Shown piece after piece: positions 23,063 through 35,865 of a stretch of 64,000 bases of DNA. The notes beneath the pieces are model-generated. The model was not told where the DNA came from and did not search any database. It saw only the letters and a list, made by a program, of their open reading frames with translations. The position numbers were made by a program, and so were the translations under genes. The stretch's first letter is position 1. Every line of letters starts with the position of its first letter. This DNA comes from Timema cristinae (taxonomy: Eukaryota > Arthropoda > Insecta > Phasmatodea > Timematidae), in contig JBCFYV010000012.1 in assembly GCA_039000515.1 (NCBI GenBank), positions 117,787,849 through 117,851,848 on the forward strand. Direction: 5' to 3'.

Positions 23063-24784
23063 AATACAACAGCCACTCGCTTTGCCGATAAAAGCTGAAG
23101 ATCCATTTAAACATCAAAATTTTGTTTTTCGGTCCTTCCAGGGATCGAACTTAGGTGGCAGACGCAATTTCCGACTGAACTTGTGTTTAAGACTATTTTA
23201 AGTGAGAAAATAAATTTTTTGTGTCTTATTCGATGCCTTATCGCTTGTGTAACGAACTTATAGGTGGTAGGATATAGAATGAATCCAACAATGTAATCTA
23301 TCGCACTTTCTTCTGCGCGCTCAAGACCAGGAAAATGGCTGCCTGTACAGTGCTGCCACCAAACGTTATTAGTCCAAGTAGAGACGAGCGTGTAGTTCCA
23401 GAAAACGACACAGCCGCCTAATTCTTGCACCGGCACAAAAACTATAAGCTTCAATTAAAACTTTAAATTGCTTCAAGAGGGTGTCAATATTAAAAAACAG
23501 ATCCTTCATTTTTTTTTTGTCTTTATCACAAGTCACCACAAGTATGATCCCTCCCTCCCCCTTCCCTATCCCTTAAAAAAATGAGTAGGCTCAAAAATCT
23601 AGTATCTATATTACTATGTTTAATTGTTAACATATTTAAAAAGTTCCCATGATGTCAAAAACTAAAACAATATTTTTCCTTGTCGCGTAGTCCGGTTCCT
23701 TTCTGTTCCTAGCAGTGAGCGGCTCGTGTATAGACACTGCGGAACTGCAGCACCCCTATTTCCACTTGATATTATCGATAACATTTAATGTAATGAGTCC
23801 TTTTTTCTATAATTCTTTATTTATGTTTGTAGTGCAATATATATTCATTAAGCATAATGACAGTACTTCAGTAGCTATTCCCCAGTTTATGAAAAATATA
23901 CAAACATCTTTGTATGGAACTGTGCACTTCACAGTGCCAGCGACGTGGTGTTTGACTGTTGTGCGCATGCGCACATAGGAGGGGTTTGGGGAGGAAGGTG
24001 AGACTGCCATGTAGAGAAAGCACTGTTGCTCTCGCAGTGCCGGCTCTGGTGTGATGGTGGAAGTTTTTTTGTTACTCAGCGTGTGTTGTGCTTAAAACCC
24101 ATGTACCATATTCTTGAATGTGATAAAGTGTAGAAGAGTGTAGAATTAGATTATTATTCTGCTTCCAGCTATTCTATTTGATTCATTTTTTTTCGGTGCT
24201 TTTATTTAACATAAACTAAATGCGCTTGCAGTACTTTCAATTGAGAAAAATGTCCTCTTGTGATCCAGAGATCAAGGAGAAAATTATTGAATTTTTTACG
24301 TTAATTAAAACAAGAAGAATGTATTTCATTTGTAAATGAATAGATCAAGCTTGAACTGTAACAATTTAAGTTAAAGTAAGTAAAAAAGTTTGTTTTTTTT
24401 GTTAAGATTTTATCAAGTTCCTGAATAAATTTTCTTTTCATACATGTTGTTTTCCTTTTACACAATTTTAAAACAAAGGTTAAAAATTTCTGGAGCAGCA
24501 CCTCCACTAATTTTAGCTACAAGCCGCCACTGGTTCCTAGTTCTGTCTGAAGCTACTCGTAGTGTACTCGAAAGTGACGTCACACCAGAAGGACGTGACA
24601 ATTTGTGAGGTTTGAACGAAGGTTGTGTGTCTGGGTCTGGTATGTCAAGGGAGGACCAGTATTCTGGAATCACTGAACTGGTTTATCACGTAACACGGCG
24701 TTGTTCGTAGGTTTTGTTCTTTTATGCTCCGAATTATCACTGTCAGGACCAAATTTCAGTTTCGTTGTTGGTTCACGTGAAGAC
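23063..24784. other. Intergenic, no recognised gene
   Basis: A 115-codon minus-strand open frame (23107-23454) has no recognisable domain or splice context and ends in a SINE-like 'ccagggatcgaacttagg' patch, so I do not call it a gene. The patch 23720-24100 is unidentified. Confidence 0.4.
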
Positions 24785-25190
24785 ATGTACACACGAGCCT
24801 AAAGACCTATACACAGGAATCTAGAGAATTATATAAACGATCCTAAAGACCTGCACACAAGAACCTAGATAATTGTATAAACGAGCCTAAATACCCGTAC
24901 ACACGAACCCAAAGAATTATATAAACGAGCCTAAAGACCTGTACACACGAACCCAAAGAATTATATAAACGAGCATAAAGACCTGTACACACGAACATAG
25001 AGAATTATATAAACGAGCCTAAAGACCTGCACACACGAACCTAGATAATTATATAAACGAGCCTAAAGACCTGCACATACGAACCAAGAGAATTATACAA
25101 ACGAGCCTAAAGACCTATCTATACACACGAGCATAGAGAATTATAAAGACAAGCCTAAAAATCCCGTACTCATGAGTATACTACAGTCCT
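24785..25190. repeat. 44-bp tandem repeat, about 9 copies
   Basis: Unit pattern 'cgagcctaaagacctgtaca', then 'cacgaacc', then '(a/t)agaattatataaa'. Copies vary by a few bases, with one longer unit near 25105. Confidence 0.9.
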
Positions 25191-25741
25191 TTACATTCGA
25201 GTCTAAAGGTATAAGAATAATGTTAAGGTATAAAAAAGTATGCTTAAAATGCCAAATCGTAAAAACATTGAAAAATAATAGCATCATTAAATTGTATGCA
25301 CCCTCACCCCCCACCCCAGGTAAATTTCTGGGGGCGTCACTGATATCAGTGGGTAGCTTTTGAACACGATACTTTTCTTTTTACTTTATTTTGTCTCTAG
25401 ATTTTTTTTTTTTTTTTCAATTAATATTCATCGAGTCGTTGTCCCGTAACGTCCGTCCAGTCAAGTTAGCCTATAATCACCACTTCCGAAGTTACCAAAC
25501 CACTGCACACACTTTGTTTACCGTGCATCCACAACAATGGATATATTCCTACCTTTATCTACCCGCCATTGAGCAAACAAGAGAAATAATTTGAAAGCGG
25601 AAGATTGTAATATCAAGTAGCTCGGCGGATAGTCCTGTTGTTATTTTTAAACTAAAAATGAGTTGTCGTTTACATAATAATATATAATGAGAATACTTTA
25701 AAACGTATTATTTACAATGACCAACTGTAAAGTGGTCTAAA

Positions 25742-25805
25742 CTTTATTATTATTATTATTATTATTATTAGCGCCGCATCTTACTACCCGTTCGGGTTAT
25801 ACGCA
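25742..25805 (-). mobile_element. SINE 3' tail fragment
   Basis: (ATT)n followed by the inverted common SINE tail (ttactacccgttcgggttat). Confidence 0.8.
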
Positions 25806-26016
25806 TCTAAAATTAATAAAATAGATGCTATGTTTGACTGTAAATATGTTAGTTCAACCCTGCATAACATATACTAACATTATGAAGGTATAATATTTTA
25901 TCAAAAATTCCAAAACGCAAAAAAAAAGTGGTTTTATAGCGTTCCTGGGTGGAGCTGACCGGCAGTACGAGAACAAACAGGAGAGGAGGAAAATACAAAA
26001 TGCAATACAATGTGTC

Positions 26017-28430
26017 TTGTGAGCACTCTATTAAATGACATCATTCTATTCCCAAAGATCCATTCTACGCTCCTATAACAGTGTGTTGTGACTATTAAAT
26101 GACATCATTCTATTCTCAAAGATCCATTCTACTCTCCTATACCAGTGTGTTGTAACTATTAAATGACATCATTCTATCCCAAAGATCCATAGTACGTCTC
26201 CATATACATGTGTTTGTGACTATTAAATGACATATTCTATCCAAGATCCATTCTACGTCCTATAACAGTGTGTTGTGACCATAAATGACATCATTCTATT
26301 CTCAAAGATCCTTCTATCTCCTATACCAGTGTGTTGTGACTATTAAATGACATCATTCTATTCTCAAAGATCCATTCTACTCTCCTATACCAGTGTGTTG
26401 TGACTATTAAATGACATCATTCTATTCTCAAAGATCCATTCTACTCTCCTATACCAGTGTGTTGTAAACTATTAAATGACATCATTCTATTCCAAAGATC
26501 CATTCTACTCTCCTATACCAGTGTATTGTGACTATTAAATGACATCATTCTATTCTCAAAGATCCATTCTACTCTCCTATACCAGTGTTTGTGACTATTA
26601 AATGACATCATTCTATTCTCAAAGATCCATTCTACTCTCCTATACCAGTGTGTTGTGACTATTAAATGACATCATTCTATTCCAAAGATCCATTCTACTC
26701 TCCTATACAGTGTTGTACTATTAAATGACATCATTCTATTCTCAAAGATCCATTCTACTCTCCTATAACAGTGTGTTGTGACTATTAAATGACATCATTC
26801 TATTCTCAAAGATCCATTCTACCTCCTATAACAGTGTGTTGTGACTATTAAATGACATCATTCTATTCTCAAAGATCCATTCTACGCTCCTATAACAGTG
26901 TGTTGTGACTATTAAATGACATCATTCTATTCTCAAAGATCCATTCTACTCTCCTATAATTTGACCCATAAATCTCATCATTACTCCTTATGTGTTGTGA
27001 CCTCTATTAAATGACATCATTCTATTCTCCAAAGATCCATTCTACGCTCCTATAACATGTTGTGACTATTAATGCATCATTCTATTCCAAGATCATTCTA
27101 CGCTCCTATACAGTGTGTGTAACTATTAAATGACATCATTCTATTCTCAAAGATCCATTCTACCTCCTAATACAGTGTGTTGTGACCCTCCTATTAAATG
27201 ACATCATTCTATCTCAAAGATCCATTCTACGCTCCTATAACAGTGTGTTGTGACCCTCCTATTAAATGACATTCTATTCACAAAGATTCATTCTACGCTC
27301 CTATAGCAGTGAGTTGTGACTATTAAATGACATCATTCTATTCACAAAGATCCATTCTACGCTCCTATACCAGTGTGTTGTGACCCTCCTATTAAATGAC
27401 ATCATTCTATCCACAAAGATCCATTCTACGCTCCTATACCAGTGTGTTGTAACTATTAAATGACATAATTCTATTCTCAAAGATCCATTCTACTCTCCTA
27501 TACCAGTGTGTTGTAACTATTAAATGACATCATTCTATTCTCAAAGATCCATTCTACTCTCCTATACCAGTGTGTTGTGACTATTAAATGACATCATTCT
27601 ATTCACAAAGATCCATTATACACTCCTATAACAGTGTGTTGTGACTATTAAATGACATCATTCTATTCTCAAAGATCCGTTCTACACTCCTATAACAGTG
27701 TGATGTGACTATTAAATGACATCATTATATTCCCAAAGATCCACTCTACGCTCCTATAACAGTGTGTTGTGACTATTAAATGACATCATTCTATTCCCAA
27801 AGATCCATTCTACGCTCCTATAACAGTGTGTTGTGACTATTAAATGACATCATTCTATTCACAAAGATCCATTCTACTCTCCTATTCCAGTGTGTTGTAA
27901 CTATTAAATGACATCATTCTATTCTCAAAGATCCATTCTACGCTCCAATAGCAGTGTTTGTGACTATTAAATGACATCATTCTATTAACAAAGATCCATT
28001 CTACGCTCCTATAACAGTGTGTTGTGACCCTCCTATTAAATGACATCATTCTATTCACAAAGCTCCATTCTACGCTCCTAGAACAGTGTGTTGTGACTAT
28101 TAAATGACATCATTTTATTCACAAAGATCCATTCTACGCTCCTATAACAGTGTGTTGTGACCCTCCTATTAAATGACATCATTCTATTCACAAAGATTCA
28201 TTCTACGCTCCTAGAACAGTGTGTTGTGACTATTAAATGACATCATTCTATTCCCAAAGATCCATTCTACGCTCCTATAACAGTGTGTTGTGACCCTCAT
28301 ATTAAATGACATCATTCTATTCCCAAAGATCCATTTTACGCTCCTATAACAGTTTGTTGTGACCCTCCTATTAAATGACCTCATTCTATTCACAAAGATC
28401 CATTCTACGCTCCTATAACAGTGTATGAAT
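26017..28430. repeat. 64-bp minisatellite, roughly 38 copies
   Basis: Consensus parts: 'attaaatgacatcattctat', 'tc(t/c)caaagatccattcta', 'c(t/g)ctcctata(c/a)cagtg' and 'tgttgtgact'. A longer unit type with 'gaccctcctattaaatg' appears only in the right two-thirds. Units in about 26160-27180 carry many single-base deletions, whereas units after 27200 are regular. No protein or RNA motif is seen. Confidence 0.95.
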
Positions 28431-28857
28431 GAGCGTTCGAATGTTTTTCTACTTATTTGAATGTTCCTTTATCAAAATTAGTTTGTATTTCAATAAATGT
28501 AATAGTGTATGTTGTATTCAACACTGGTTAAGTGGAAGAGAAAGCTAACGCCTTAACTTCACCAGATAAATAAAGGCCATTATTATTATCAACGTCTTAT
28601 TGGCGATATCTCAAATACCTAGGCAGCCCCTTAAAGACCGATTTTAAAAAAAAATTGAACTTGTGTGAAAATGGCCGTAACGATTTTGTTCAAAATTAGT
28701 ATCTGGGAATTTTTTTACATGATAAATAGCATTGTTTACTTTTTATTATTTAACAGAAAAATATATTTGAGGATAGTATGGTGATTTCTGATTTTTGAAA
28801 TATTTCTTAAGAGAATATGAACAAGGATATGCGATTATGTTGTACCATTCTTTTTTT

Positions 28858-29062
28858 CCCCCGCGTTACGACCAGTCCGGGTTATTCGTGAGGTTAGGTA
28901 CAAGGATGGAAGAATTTATAACAAATGCGCCCGCATTTGCCTAGATACATTGGGGAATTTTTTTAAAACTCTCAATACATCCGCTCTGGATTCAAACCCT
29001 GGCTTAGACATAATCGACGAACCAGACCAGACGAATTTGACGCTTTAGCTAACGATCCAAAC
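28858..29062 (-). mobile_element. Degenerate SINE, group B
   Basis: Inverted tail 'gcgttacgaccagtccgggtt' plus body 'gcgcccgcatttgcc' and a weak B-box 'ggattcaaaccctgg'. Confidence 0.5.
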
Positions 29063-29074
29063 AAAACAGGGTTT

Positions 29075-29312
29075 TTAAGCACTACGTCTTACTACCTGTT
29101 CGGTTTATACACCTGTGTACTAATTACGCTGATGGTTTTAGGGATTATGAAGGTTATATTTCAAGGAAATGTGCCCGAATTTGCGTGGTGGGAGAGTTGA
29201 TAACCAATTTTGGAAAAACCACCCGACCGAGATTCGAACCTCAATCTCCCCGTCATCGGCAGTCTAGTTTATTGTAAGAGTAGCGCCTTAGACCATGTGG
29301 CCACCGAAACGG
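29075..29312 (-). mobile_element. tRNA-derived SINE, group B
   Basis: Inverted tail 'gtcttactacctgttcggtt', body 'tgcccgaatttgcgtgg', head boxes 'gattcgaacctcaatctcc' and 'gtggccaccgaaacgg'. Confidence 0.8.
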
Positions 29313-29429
29313 GTAAGGATATATTTATGTATAAATCTAAGTAATCCATTTTAAAACAGAGTTTTGAAAGACACCAAATAAAGTGACTTTTGTTTATAAA
29401 TGTTCCAGACAACGTTTGTTATGACCCAG

Positions 29430-29616
29430 CTTCGGTGTTTGCACGGTTTAAGGCGTCACTCTCGCAATAAACTGGACTGTCCATGACGGAGAGATCAAGG
29501 TTCAAATCTCGGTCGGGTATAATGAGGTATGGTTTTTCATTGAATGATTTTCCATCCAGCCTCCGCACGAGTGCGGGCACACTTCCTCTATATTAAACCT
29601 TCCTCGTCCCTAGCAT
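29430..29616 (+). mobile_element. tRNA-derived SINE, group B, interrupted at its 3' end
   Basis: Head 'gcttcggtgtttgcacgg', B-box 'aaggttcaaatctcggtcgg', body ending 'cttcctcgtccctagcat'. The normal 'gtagtaagacgcgg' tail is absent; a group A SINE in reverse orientation begins here. Confidence 0.8.
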
Positions 29617-29902
29617 ATTATTATTATTATTATCATCACCGCGTCTTACTACTCGTTCGGGTTATACACACTTACGCTAATGTGTAATGGTAGGGTGATT
29701 GTGAGATGAAATGAAGGACCTACAGTTTAACGTGGAATCCGAACCACGGTGGAGCCCTGGCATTCCCCACATTCGCAAGATGTCTTGTCAGAGGTGAAGG
29801 AAGGGTTTGGTAATCAGATAAGTCTATGCCGGGACCGAGGATTGAACCCCGGCCGCCAGCACAGTATTCCCACAGTATTCCCCTAGACCACCAGGTCACC
29901 CA

Positions 29903-29903
<1 letters not shown>
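29617..29903 (-). mobile_element. tRNA-derived SINE, group A
   Basis: Near full length in reverse orientation, from (ATT)n and 'gcgtcttactactcgttcgg' to the head 'ctagaccaccaggtcac'. Confidence 0.88.

Positions 29904-29965
<62 letters not shown>
29904..29965. repeat. (ATT)n microsatellite
   Basis: About 20 perfect ATT triplets. Confidence 0.97.
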
Positions 29966-29966
<1 letters not shown>

Positions 29967-30689
29967 GTAATTAGTTGCGTTGAACCCGCACGGGTAGTGA
30001 GACGCGCTGACAGCTCGTAAAATATCATTTGAGTCAGCTCGTCTCGACCTGTTCTCGCTGACCAAGCAACTTCGAACCTCTCTTGGTCGTCTTGGATAGA
30101 AAGATAGGGGATTGAATCCTGGTCGGGTGGTCACGCCGACTAAACGTCAAGCTCGTATAGTCTGGTTTGACGATGACGGGGAGGTCAACCGGATGTAGGC
30201 CTACGTATGTATTTATCCCAAAACTGCGCCCCATTCTCCCTTCACGCAAATGCGGATACTCCGCGTTGCAAAAAAAAAAATATATCGTTGAGGTTTTCTT
30301 ATCCTCTTCTCACGCTAATACGAGTGCATTTCCTCTAAGCTCTCCTTAACACGAAGATTAATTACTCGTTGATAACCATTTGGTTTTTTTTTTTAATTCA
30401 CAAGTTCAAATAATTAATTTTATAAACGTAAGTTAAATACTTTTCTAAGGAACGGTGAAGAGGAGAGTAGCTTCTAGTAAATGTGTCCGCATTAGTGTGC
30501 TGAGAGAATACGAAAACAAAGTAAGAAATCTCGCATGGAAAGCCATCTCTATCGCGACTGACCAAACTTCGAACCCCGACACCTTAGACTGCCTGACCAA
30601 CGCTGAAGCCAAATATTGCATTGGATTTATGGCCAAAACATAAAAATAATGAAAAGTACCTTCCGATAATATTCTTCATTTAATTTATT

Positions 30690-30935
30690 TGAAGTATTTA
30701 ACGGGCACTTTCTAAACGGACTGATTATAATATCGGCACACGACTTATAAACTAGCTTAAATCTAGAAAATACACAACGTATAGCCCCCCCTGGTCGTTA
30801 ATTTATCAATGTGAAAGAGGAAATACACACTTGACCAATGATAAATTTGTCGACCATGTCAGGGATTGAAACCGGGACCCTTAGCTCAGTAGATAGACAC
30901 GCTACCGTGTAAGCTAAGGTGTCAGACTTATGATA
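30690..30935 (-). mobile_element. tRNA-derived SINE, group C
   Basis: Body 'aacgggcactttctaaacgg' and 'acacgacttataaactagc', then on the minus strand a B-box-like 'ggtttcaatccctgacatgg' and the head 'ttacacggtagcgtgtct'. Confidence 0.65.
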
Positions 30936-31597
30936 ATAATTTATGAGGAACGCCATATGACGCGTGTAAGAAAAACCCAAGGTCTGTTGAACCACGTCAG
31001 CAAAGTATCTCAACGTAAGCTGGGTTTGCAGTTTAACGATAAGCGTTAAGTCGGCTGCAATGGCCGTGTCTTAATCATTTGACAACGTTAAGGTGGGAGT
31101 GCAAGGGTTGCGGATATGTGCAAGAATGTGAAAAAGTATCGATACTAATATTTTTACTCGATACTTTTACTGATATTAGTACTCACACTCTAGTATCGAA
31201 AGAAACAACTTTTTTGCTATTTTCACTCATGTTGATATTAATTAAATGTTTACTAGGGCTGACTGTGGAGAAGAACAAATGACACTATTTCAATTCTCTC
31301 TCATTTTCTGACATGACAAGCAATAAGAAACTCTAGCACATGGCTTCAATGGGATTTCAACCGAACCTCTCCGATAGCTCAGCTTATTCGATAGCGCGTT
31401 TTATCTGTTGAAGTGGTCAGCCACGCTAACCACTGAGCCAATAAGACGTAATATCATAATATCAACGAGTACTATTAAATATATAGTCCCAATTTTTATA
31501 CAAAACAAATACAAACATATATAAATTTTTTAATACTATTTCAATTTTTTTGCGGTCAAAACTTATATTATTTTACCATATTAATAATGCTAGTATA

Positions 31598-31797
31598 CGC
31601 TTCGGTGGCCACATGATCTAACGCTCTACTCTCGTGTTAGATTAAACTGACCGAGATAGGGAAATTGGGGTTCAATCCCGGTCGGGTTCACTGAGGATGG
31701 TTTTCCCTAAATGGTTTTCCATTCTCTACTCACACAAATGCGGATGCACTTCCTCTCAATTAAAAACCTTCTCAATCCCTAAGCCATTAGTGTAATT
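31598..31797 (+). mobile_element. tRNA-derived SINE, group B, tail replaced by group A
   Basis: Head 'cgcttcggtggccacatg', B-box 'ggggttcaatcccggtcgg', body 'atggttttccattctc', up to 'cattagtgtaatt', where a group A SINE starts in the same orientation. Confidence 0.85.
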
Positions 31798-32068
31798 GGT
31801 GACCTGACAGTCTAAGGGTAAGGTGTCAGACTTCTGTGCTGGAGGTCCGGGGTTCAATCCTCGGTCCCGGCACAGATTTATCTGATTACCAAACCCTTCC
31901 TTCACCTCTGACAAGACATCTTGTGAATGTGGGGAATGCCAGGCCTCCACCGTGGTTCGGATCCCACGTTAAACTGTAGGTCCTCCATTTCATCTCACAA
32001 TCACCCTACCATTACACATTAGCGTAAGTGCGTATAACCCGAACGGGTAGTAAGACGCGGTGCTGAAA
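31798..32068 (+). mobile_element. tRNA-derived SINE, group A, well preserved
   Basis: Reference copy for group A here: head 'gacctgacagtctaagggta' and 'ccggggttcaatcctcggtc', body 'tctgattaccaaacccttcc' and 'cgttaaactgtaggtcctcc', tail 'acccgaacgggtagtaagac' then 'gcggtgct'. The tRNA-like head has A- and B-box spacing suited to RNA polymerase III. Confidence 0.9.
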
Positions 32069-33284
32069 AATGAAATGTAAAAAAAAGTCATTTAGAGAAG
32101 ATGATATATATCTATCGAAAGCGACATGCAGATCCCACGACTTGACGTATGACTAAGTGAAATTAGATCTTGTAACTTTTTTAGCTGTCAGTTAAGGTTA
32201 GAGTTACCAACCGTACTCTTTTAAGAGTGCATCTACACTCTTTTAAGAAGTGCATCTACCCTCTCTTAAGAGTGCATCTACCCTTTTTTAAGTGGTAACA
32301 CAGCTTGGTTACTTAGCTTTCATTTATTGTGGCCAAATGTACTTTTTTTTAAAAAACTTTTCCTAGTAAATGAATGAGTGTTCTCACCAGAAAATGATGC
32401 CTCCCGGGTGACATTATGAAGTAGCCGGGAAGGGGGGGGGGGGTGTAGATTTGATGATTGATTCTGACCGCGTGGTCAGAAAAATCAGCCGAGCCTTTGG
32501 GAGAAACAATTATTATTGTATATGGCAAAGAAAAATTGCTTGATTGAAGTCCAGACCAATTCATAGCATTGTTTTGATTGATTGCACCATGTACGTCACG
32601 ACGTGACAGCTGAAGTACACGAGAATCGGCACCAGATGGCTCTGTGACCGTGTGACATCACGGTCGTATAGCGTCAGTGGTTCATTCCTCAGGACGGGTA
32701 GTCTGTTTTTCAAAATGTGGATGGGACAGCTCTTCAGACTCGGAATAGTGTATGTATAGAAATGTGGGAGTACACTATAGATTTATGTTTTAATTTACCA
32801 AAACACATATTCTGGTGAAAGATTTAATTGCAATGCTTTTTTTGAGGGATTTACAAGAACCTATTTGCCCTGAGCTTTAAATTTCTCCAATACTTGCTTA
32901 ATTGATTATTAATTGTCTTTTAATGGATAAAATTGTCGATCTAAAAAGAGTCAATGACCGAAATTATTTTAATACAAGTTTTATTTGTGTGTCTCATTAC
33001 TAATCATTGTTTTACAGTGGTTTGACTAGTGACAGAAACAGTTTAATGATAACGTCTGCACTCTCTTGATAAAAGAAAAGGTTTCTACATTTATACTCTC
33101 TATGCACTCCCAAATGACAAACAAGGCTGTGCGTCGTAGTATTATCTATTATATTAATAAAGTTACTAATGATCCCTGTTTAGTGAATGTTTTAGTTACT
33201 AATATGCAACATTTTATATGGTAAGCTGCCTACTAGAAGCAGTGTTTGAATAGAATGCAATTAAGATTTTCTCTACCGCCAATT
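32069..33284. other. Intergenic, no recognised gene
   Basis: Contains three short 'aagagtgcatctaccctc' repeats at 32215-32290 and a G run at 32437. Nothing else is recognised. Confidence 0.5.
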
Positions 33285-33985
33285 TCCCTGATTGAATATA
33301 CAGCTATAATTCCCTGACATTTCCCTGATTGAATATACAGGTATAATTCCCTGACATTTCCCTGATTGAATATACAGGTATAATTCCCTGACATTTTCCC
33401 TGATTGAATATACAGGTATAATTCCCTGACATTTCCCTGATTGAATATACAGGTATAATTCCCTGACATTTCCCTGATTGAATATACAGGTATAATTCCC
33501 TGACGTTTCCCTGATTGAATATACAGGTATAATTCCCTGACATTTCCCTGATTGAATATACAGGTATAATTCCCTGACATTTCCCTGATTGAATATACAG
33601 GTATAATTCCCTGATATTTCCCTGATTGAATATACAGGTATAATTCCCTGACATTTCTCCTGATTGAATATACAGGTATAATTCCCTGACATTTCCTCTG
33701 ATTGAATATACAGGTATAATTCCCTGATTGAATATACAGGTATAATTCCCTGACATTTCTCCTGATTGAATATACAGGTATAATTCCCTGACATTTCCCT
33801 GATTGAATATACAGGTATAATTCCCTGACATTTCCCTGATTGAATATAGCTATAATTCCCTGACATTTCCCCTGATTGAATATACAGGTATAATTCCCTG
33901 ACATTTCCCCTGATTGAATATACAGGTATAATTCCCTGATATTTCCCTGATTGAATATACAGGTATAATTCCCTGACATTTTCCA
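33285..33985. repeat. 37-bp minisatellite, about 19 copies
   Basis: Unit 'gattgaatatacaggtataa' + 'ttccctgacatttccct', with one or two truncated or 38-bp units. The lack of stops in all minus-strand frames produces long spurious open frames. Confidence 0.95.
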
Positions 33986-34392
33986 GGTTTTTTCATATTT
34001 TTCCTTTCTGTGGCCACATATATAAATAATAGGCCTAAGTTAAGTGATTGATGGGATATTTGCGCTCATATTAGTAAAATTGTGAAAAAATTCATACCCG
34101 CTTCCTCACTCGTTTTATTTGTTACGGAAGGGAACGCGAAAAAAAAAGACACTGTTTTTGGAGTTCTAATGGCTACACTTTTTTTTCTTTTCCAAAATAA
34201 ATAAAATATTGCTCCAGTACAAATATGGGATATAACTGTCTTCATATGTTGACTTCAAAATTTATTTAATATTTATTAAGGATGTTCAAGAATTTAATGA
34301 GAACTTTTTCTCTTCGTTCAAAAAGTTTGTTAGATAATGCCGCCATGTTTTATTATGGATATTCACTGTTGATATCAACATGTGAAGAAATC

Positions 34393-34618
34393 CTCGGTAC
34401 CGGCACAGATTTATCTGATTTCCAAACCCTTCCTACACCTCTGACAAGACATCTTGTGAATGTGTGGAATGCCAGGCCTCTACTGTGGCTCGGATTCCAC
34501 GTTAAACTGTAGGTCTTCCATTTCATCTCACAACCACCCTACCATTACATATTAGTGTAAGTCCGTATAACCCGAACGGGTAGTAAGACGCGGTGCTAAT
34601 AATAATAATAATAATATG
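34393..34618 (+). mobile_element. tRNA-derived SINE, group A, 5'-truncated
   Basis: Begins inside the head at 'cctcggtaccggcacag' and runs to 'gtaagacgcggtgctaataa' with (TAA)n. Confidence 0.88.
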
Positions 34619-35327
34619 TGAAGAAAATTAAACTCTATGTTTGCACTGGTGCAATATTTGATTTATTTTGTCCAAAAAAATGGTATTGCCATAAAAACTG
34701 CAAAAACACTGGACTTTTTTTTCATGACCCCTTACAACCCACCTTATCTCCGGGTATTATTTTTAAAATGTGTTCTTTTTTTTTGCAGGATCGTGATAAT
34801 GGTAGTTCTATTTTAAGGTCCTTTCTATGAACATGAATTGACTCGACCCAGCAACAAGTTTTGCCTTGACTGTTAAGCACGGGCGTGTATTTCTCAATTA
34901 ACTAATATAAACGTTATCAAACTTTAATCCCGGGTTACTGTATTACTGAGCGCAGTGTCTTGAAGAGAAGTAGGTTGTTATTTTATCTGTTTGCTCCTTC
35001 AGTAGTGGCTTACTAGAGCTTTAGGACCTACTTTTACTGTTGGACTTAGGACTGATGGTAAAGTTGGGTTAACCACGCAGGCAATGGCGTCAGGCTAGTC
35101 TGGTTTGGTCGGTCAATGACGCGGAATATCGGGTTCAAATCCTTGCAAGGTGTGTATATTACTTAAATTATTTCCCATCACTCCTACACTCAAATGCGGG
35201 TACATTTATTCTAAATTCAATATTCTTCATATTCTCCCCATTAGCATAAATATTTGCGAATATCCCGAAACCAAGTCTTGTAAAAATAAACCACTTCGAT
35301 TCAAAATATTTATTTTAAACTGACCCA

Positions 35328-35570
35328 CTTCAGTGGTCACATGGTCTAAGGCGTCACTCTCGCAATAGACTTGACTGCCGATGATGGGGATATCGGTGTT
35401 TGATTCGCGTTGGTTGTACTGAGGGTTTTTTCCTAAATGGTTTTCCACTCTCCCTCCACGCAAATGCGGGTACATGTCATTTAAATATAACCTTCATAAT
35501 CCCTAAAACCATTAGCGTAATTAGCACATAAGCGTATAACCCGAACTGGTAGTAACACGCGGTGACAAAA
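35328..35570 (+). mobile_element. tRNA-derived SINE, group B
   Basis: Head 'acttcagtggtcacatgg', anticodon-arm-like 'tctcgcaatagacttgactg', body 'tggttttccactctccctcc', tail 'aacccgaactggtagtaaca'. A weaker relative precedes it at about 35060-35220. Confidence 0.85.
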
Positions 35571-35639
35571 AAAATTTATTTATCTCGTCTTTCAGAAGAC
35601 AGAAAAATATTGTGTAGGAAATAACGTTTTAATTATTTT

Positions 35640-35865
35640 TTATTTGAGGCATTTAATGTGCATTTTCTGAACCGACTGATTATATCAGTACACGACTTAT
35701 AAACTGACTTAAATTTAGAAGAGACAGGACAATCAACCTCCCTGCCTTTAATTCCTCACTTAGAATTGGAACCCGACATTTCACCAATGATGAATTTGTT
35801 GACCATGACAGGGATTGAAATCGGGACTCTTTAACTGAGCAGACAGACACACTAAGGTGTCGGAA
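35640..35865 (-). mobile_element. tRNA-derived SINE, group C
   Basis: Body 'ttgaggcatttaatgtgcat' and 'ctgaaccgactgattata'; on the minus strand the B-box-like 'gatttcaatccctgtcatgg' and head 'gtgtctgtctgctcag'. Confidence 0.7.

Noticed and set aside
23107..23454. 115-codon minus-strand open frame
   Set aside because: No recognisable domain, no splice context, and SINE-like sequence at its end.
29720..30134. Open frames with poly-Ile or poly-Asn stretches
   Set aside because: They come from translating the (ATT)n microsatellite and the adjoining SINE.
33233..33979. Open frames of 175-248 codons with YLYIQSG-like repeats
   Set aside because: Product of the 37-bp minisatellite, open in all three minus-strand frames; no evidence of a gene.
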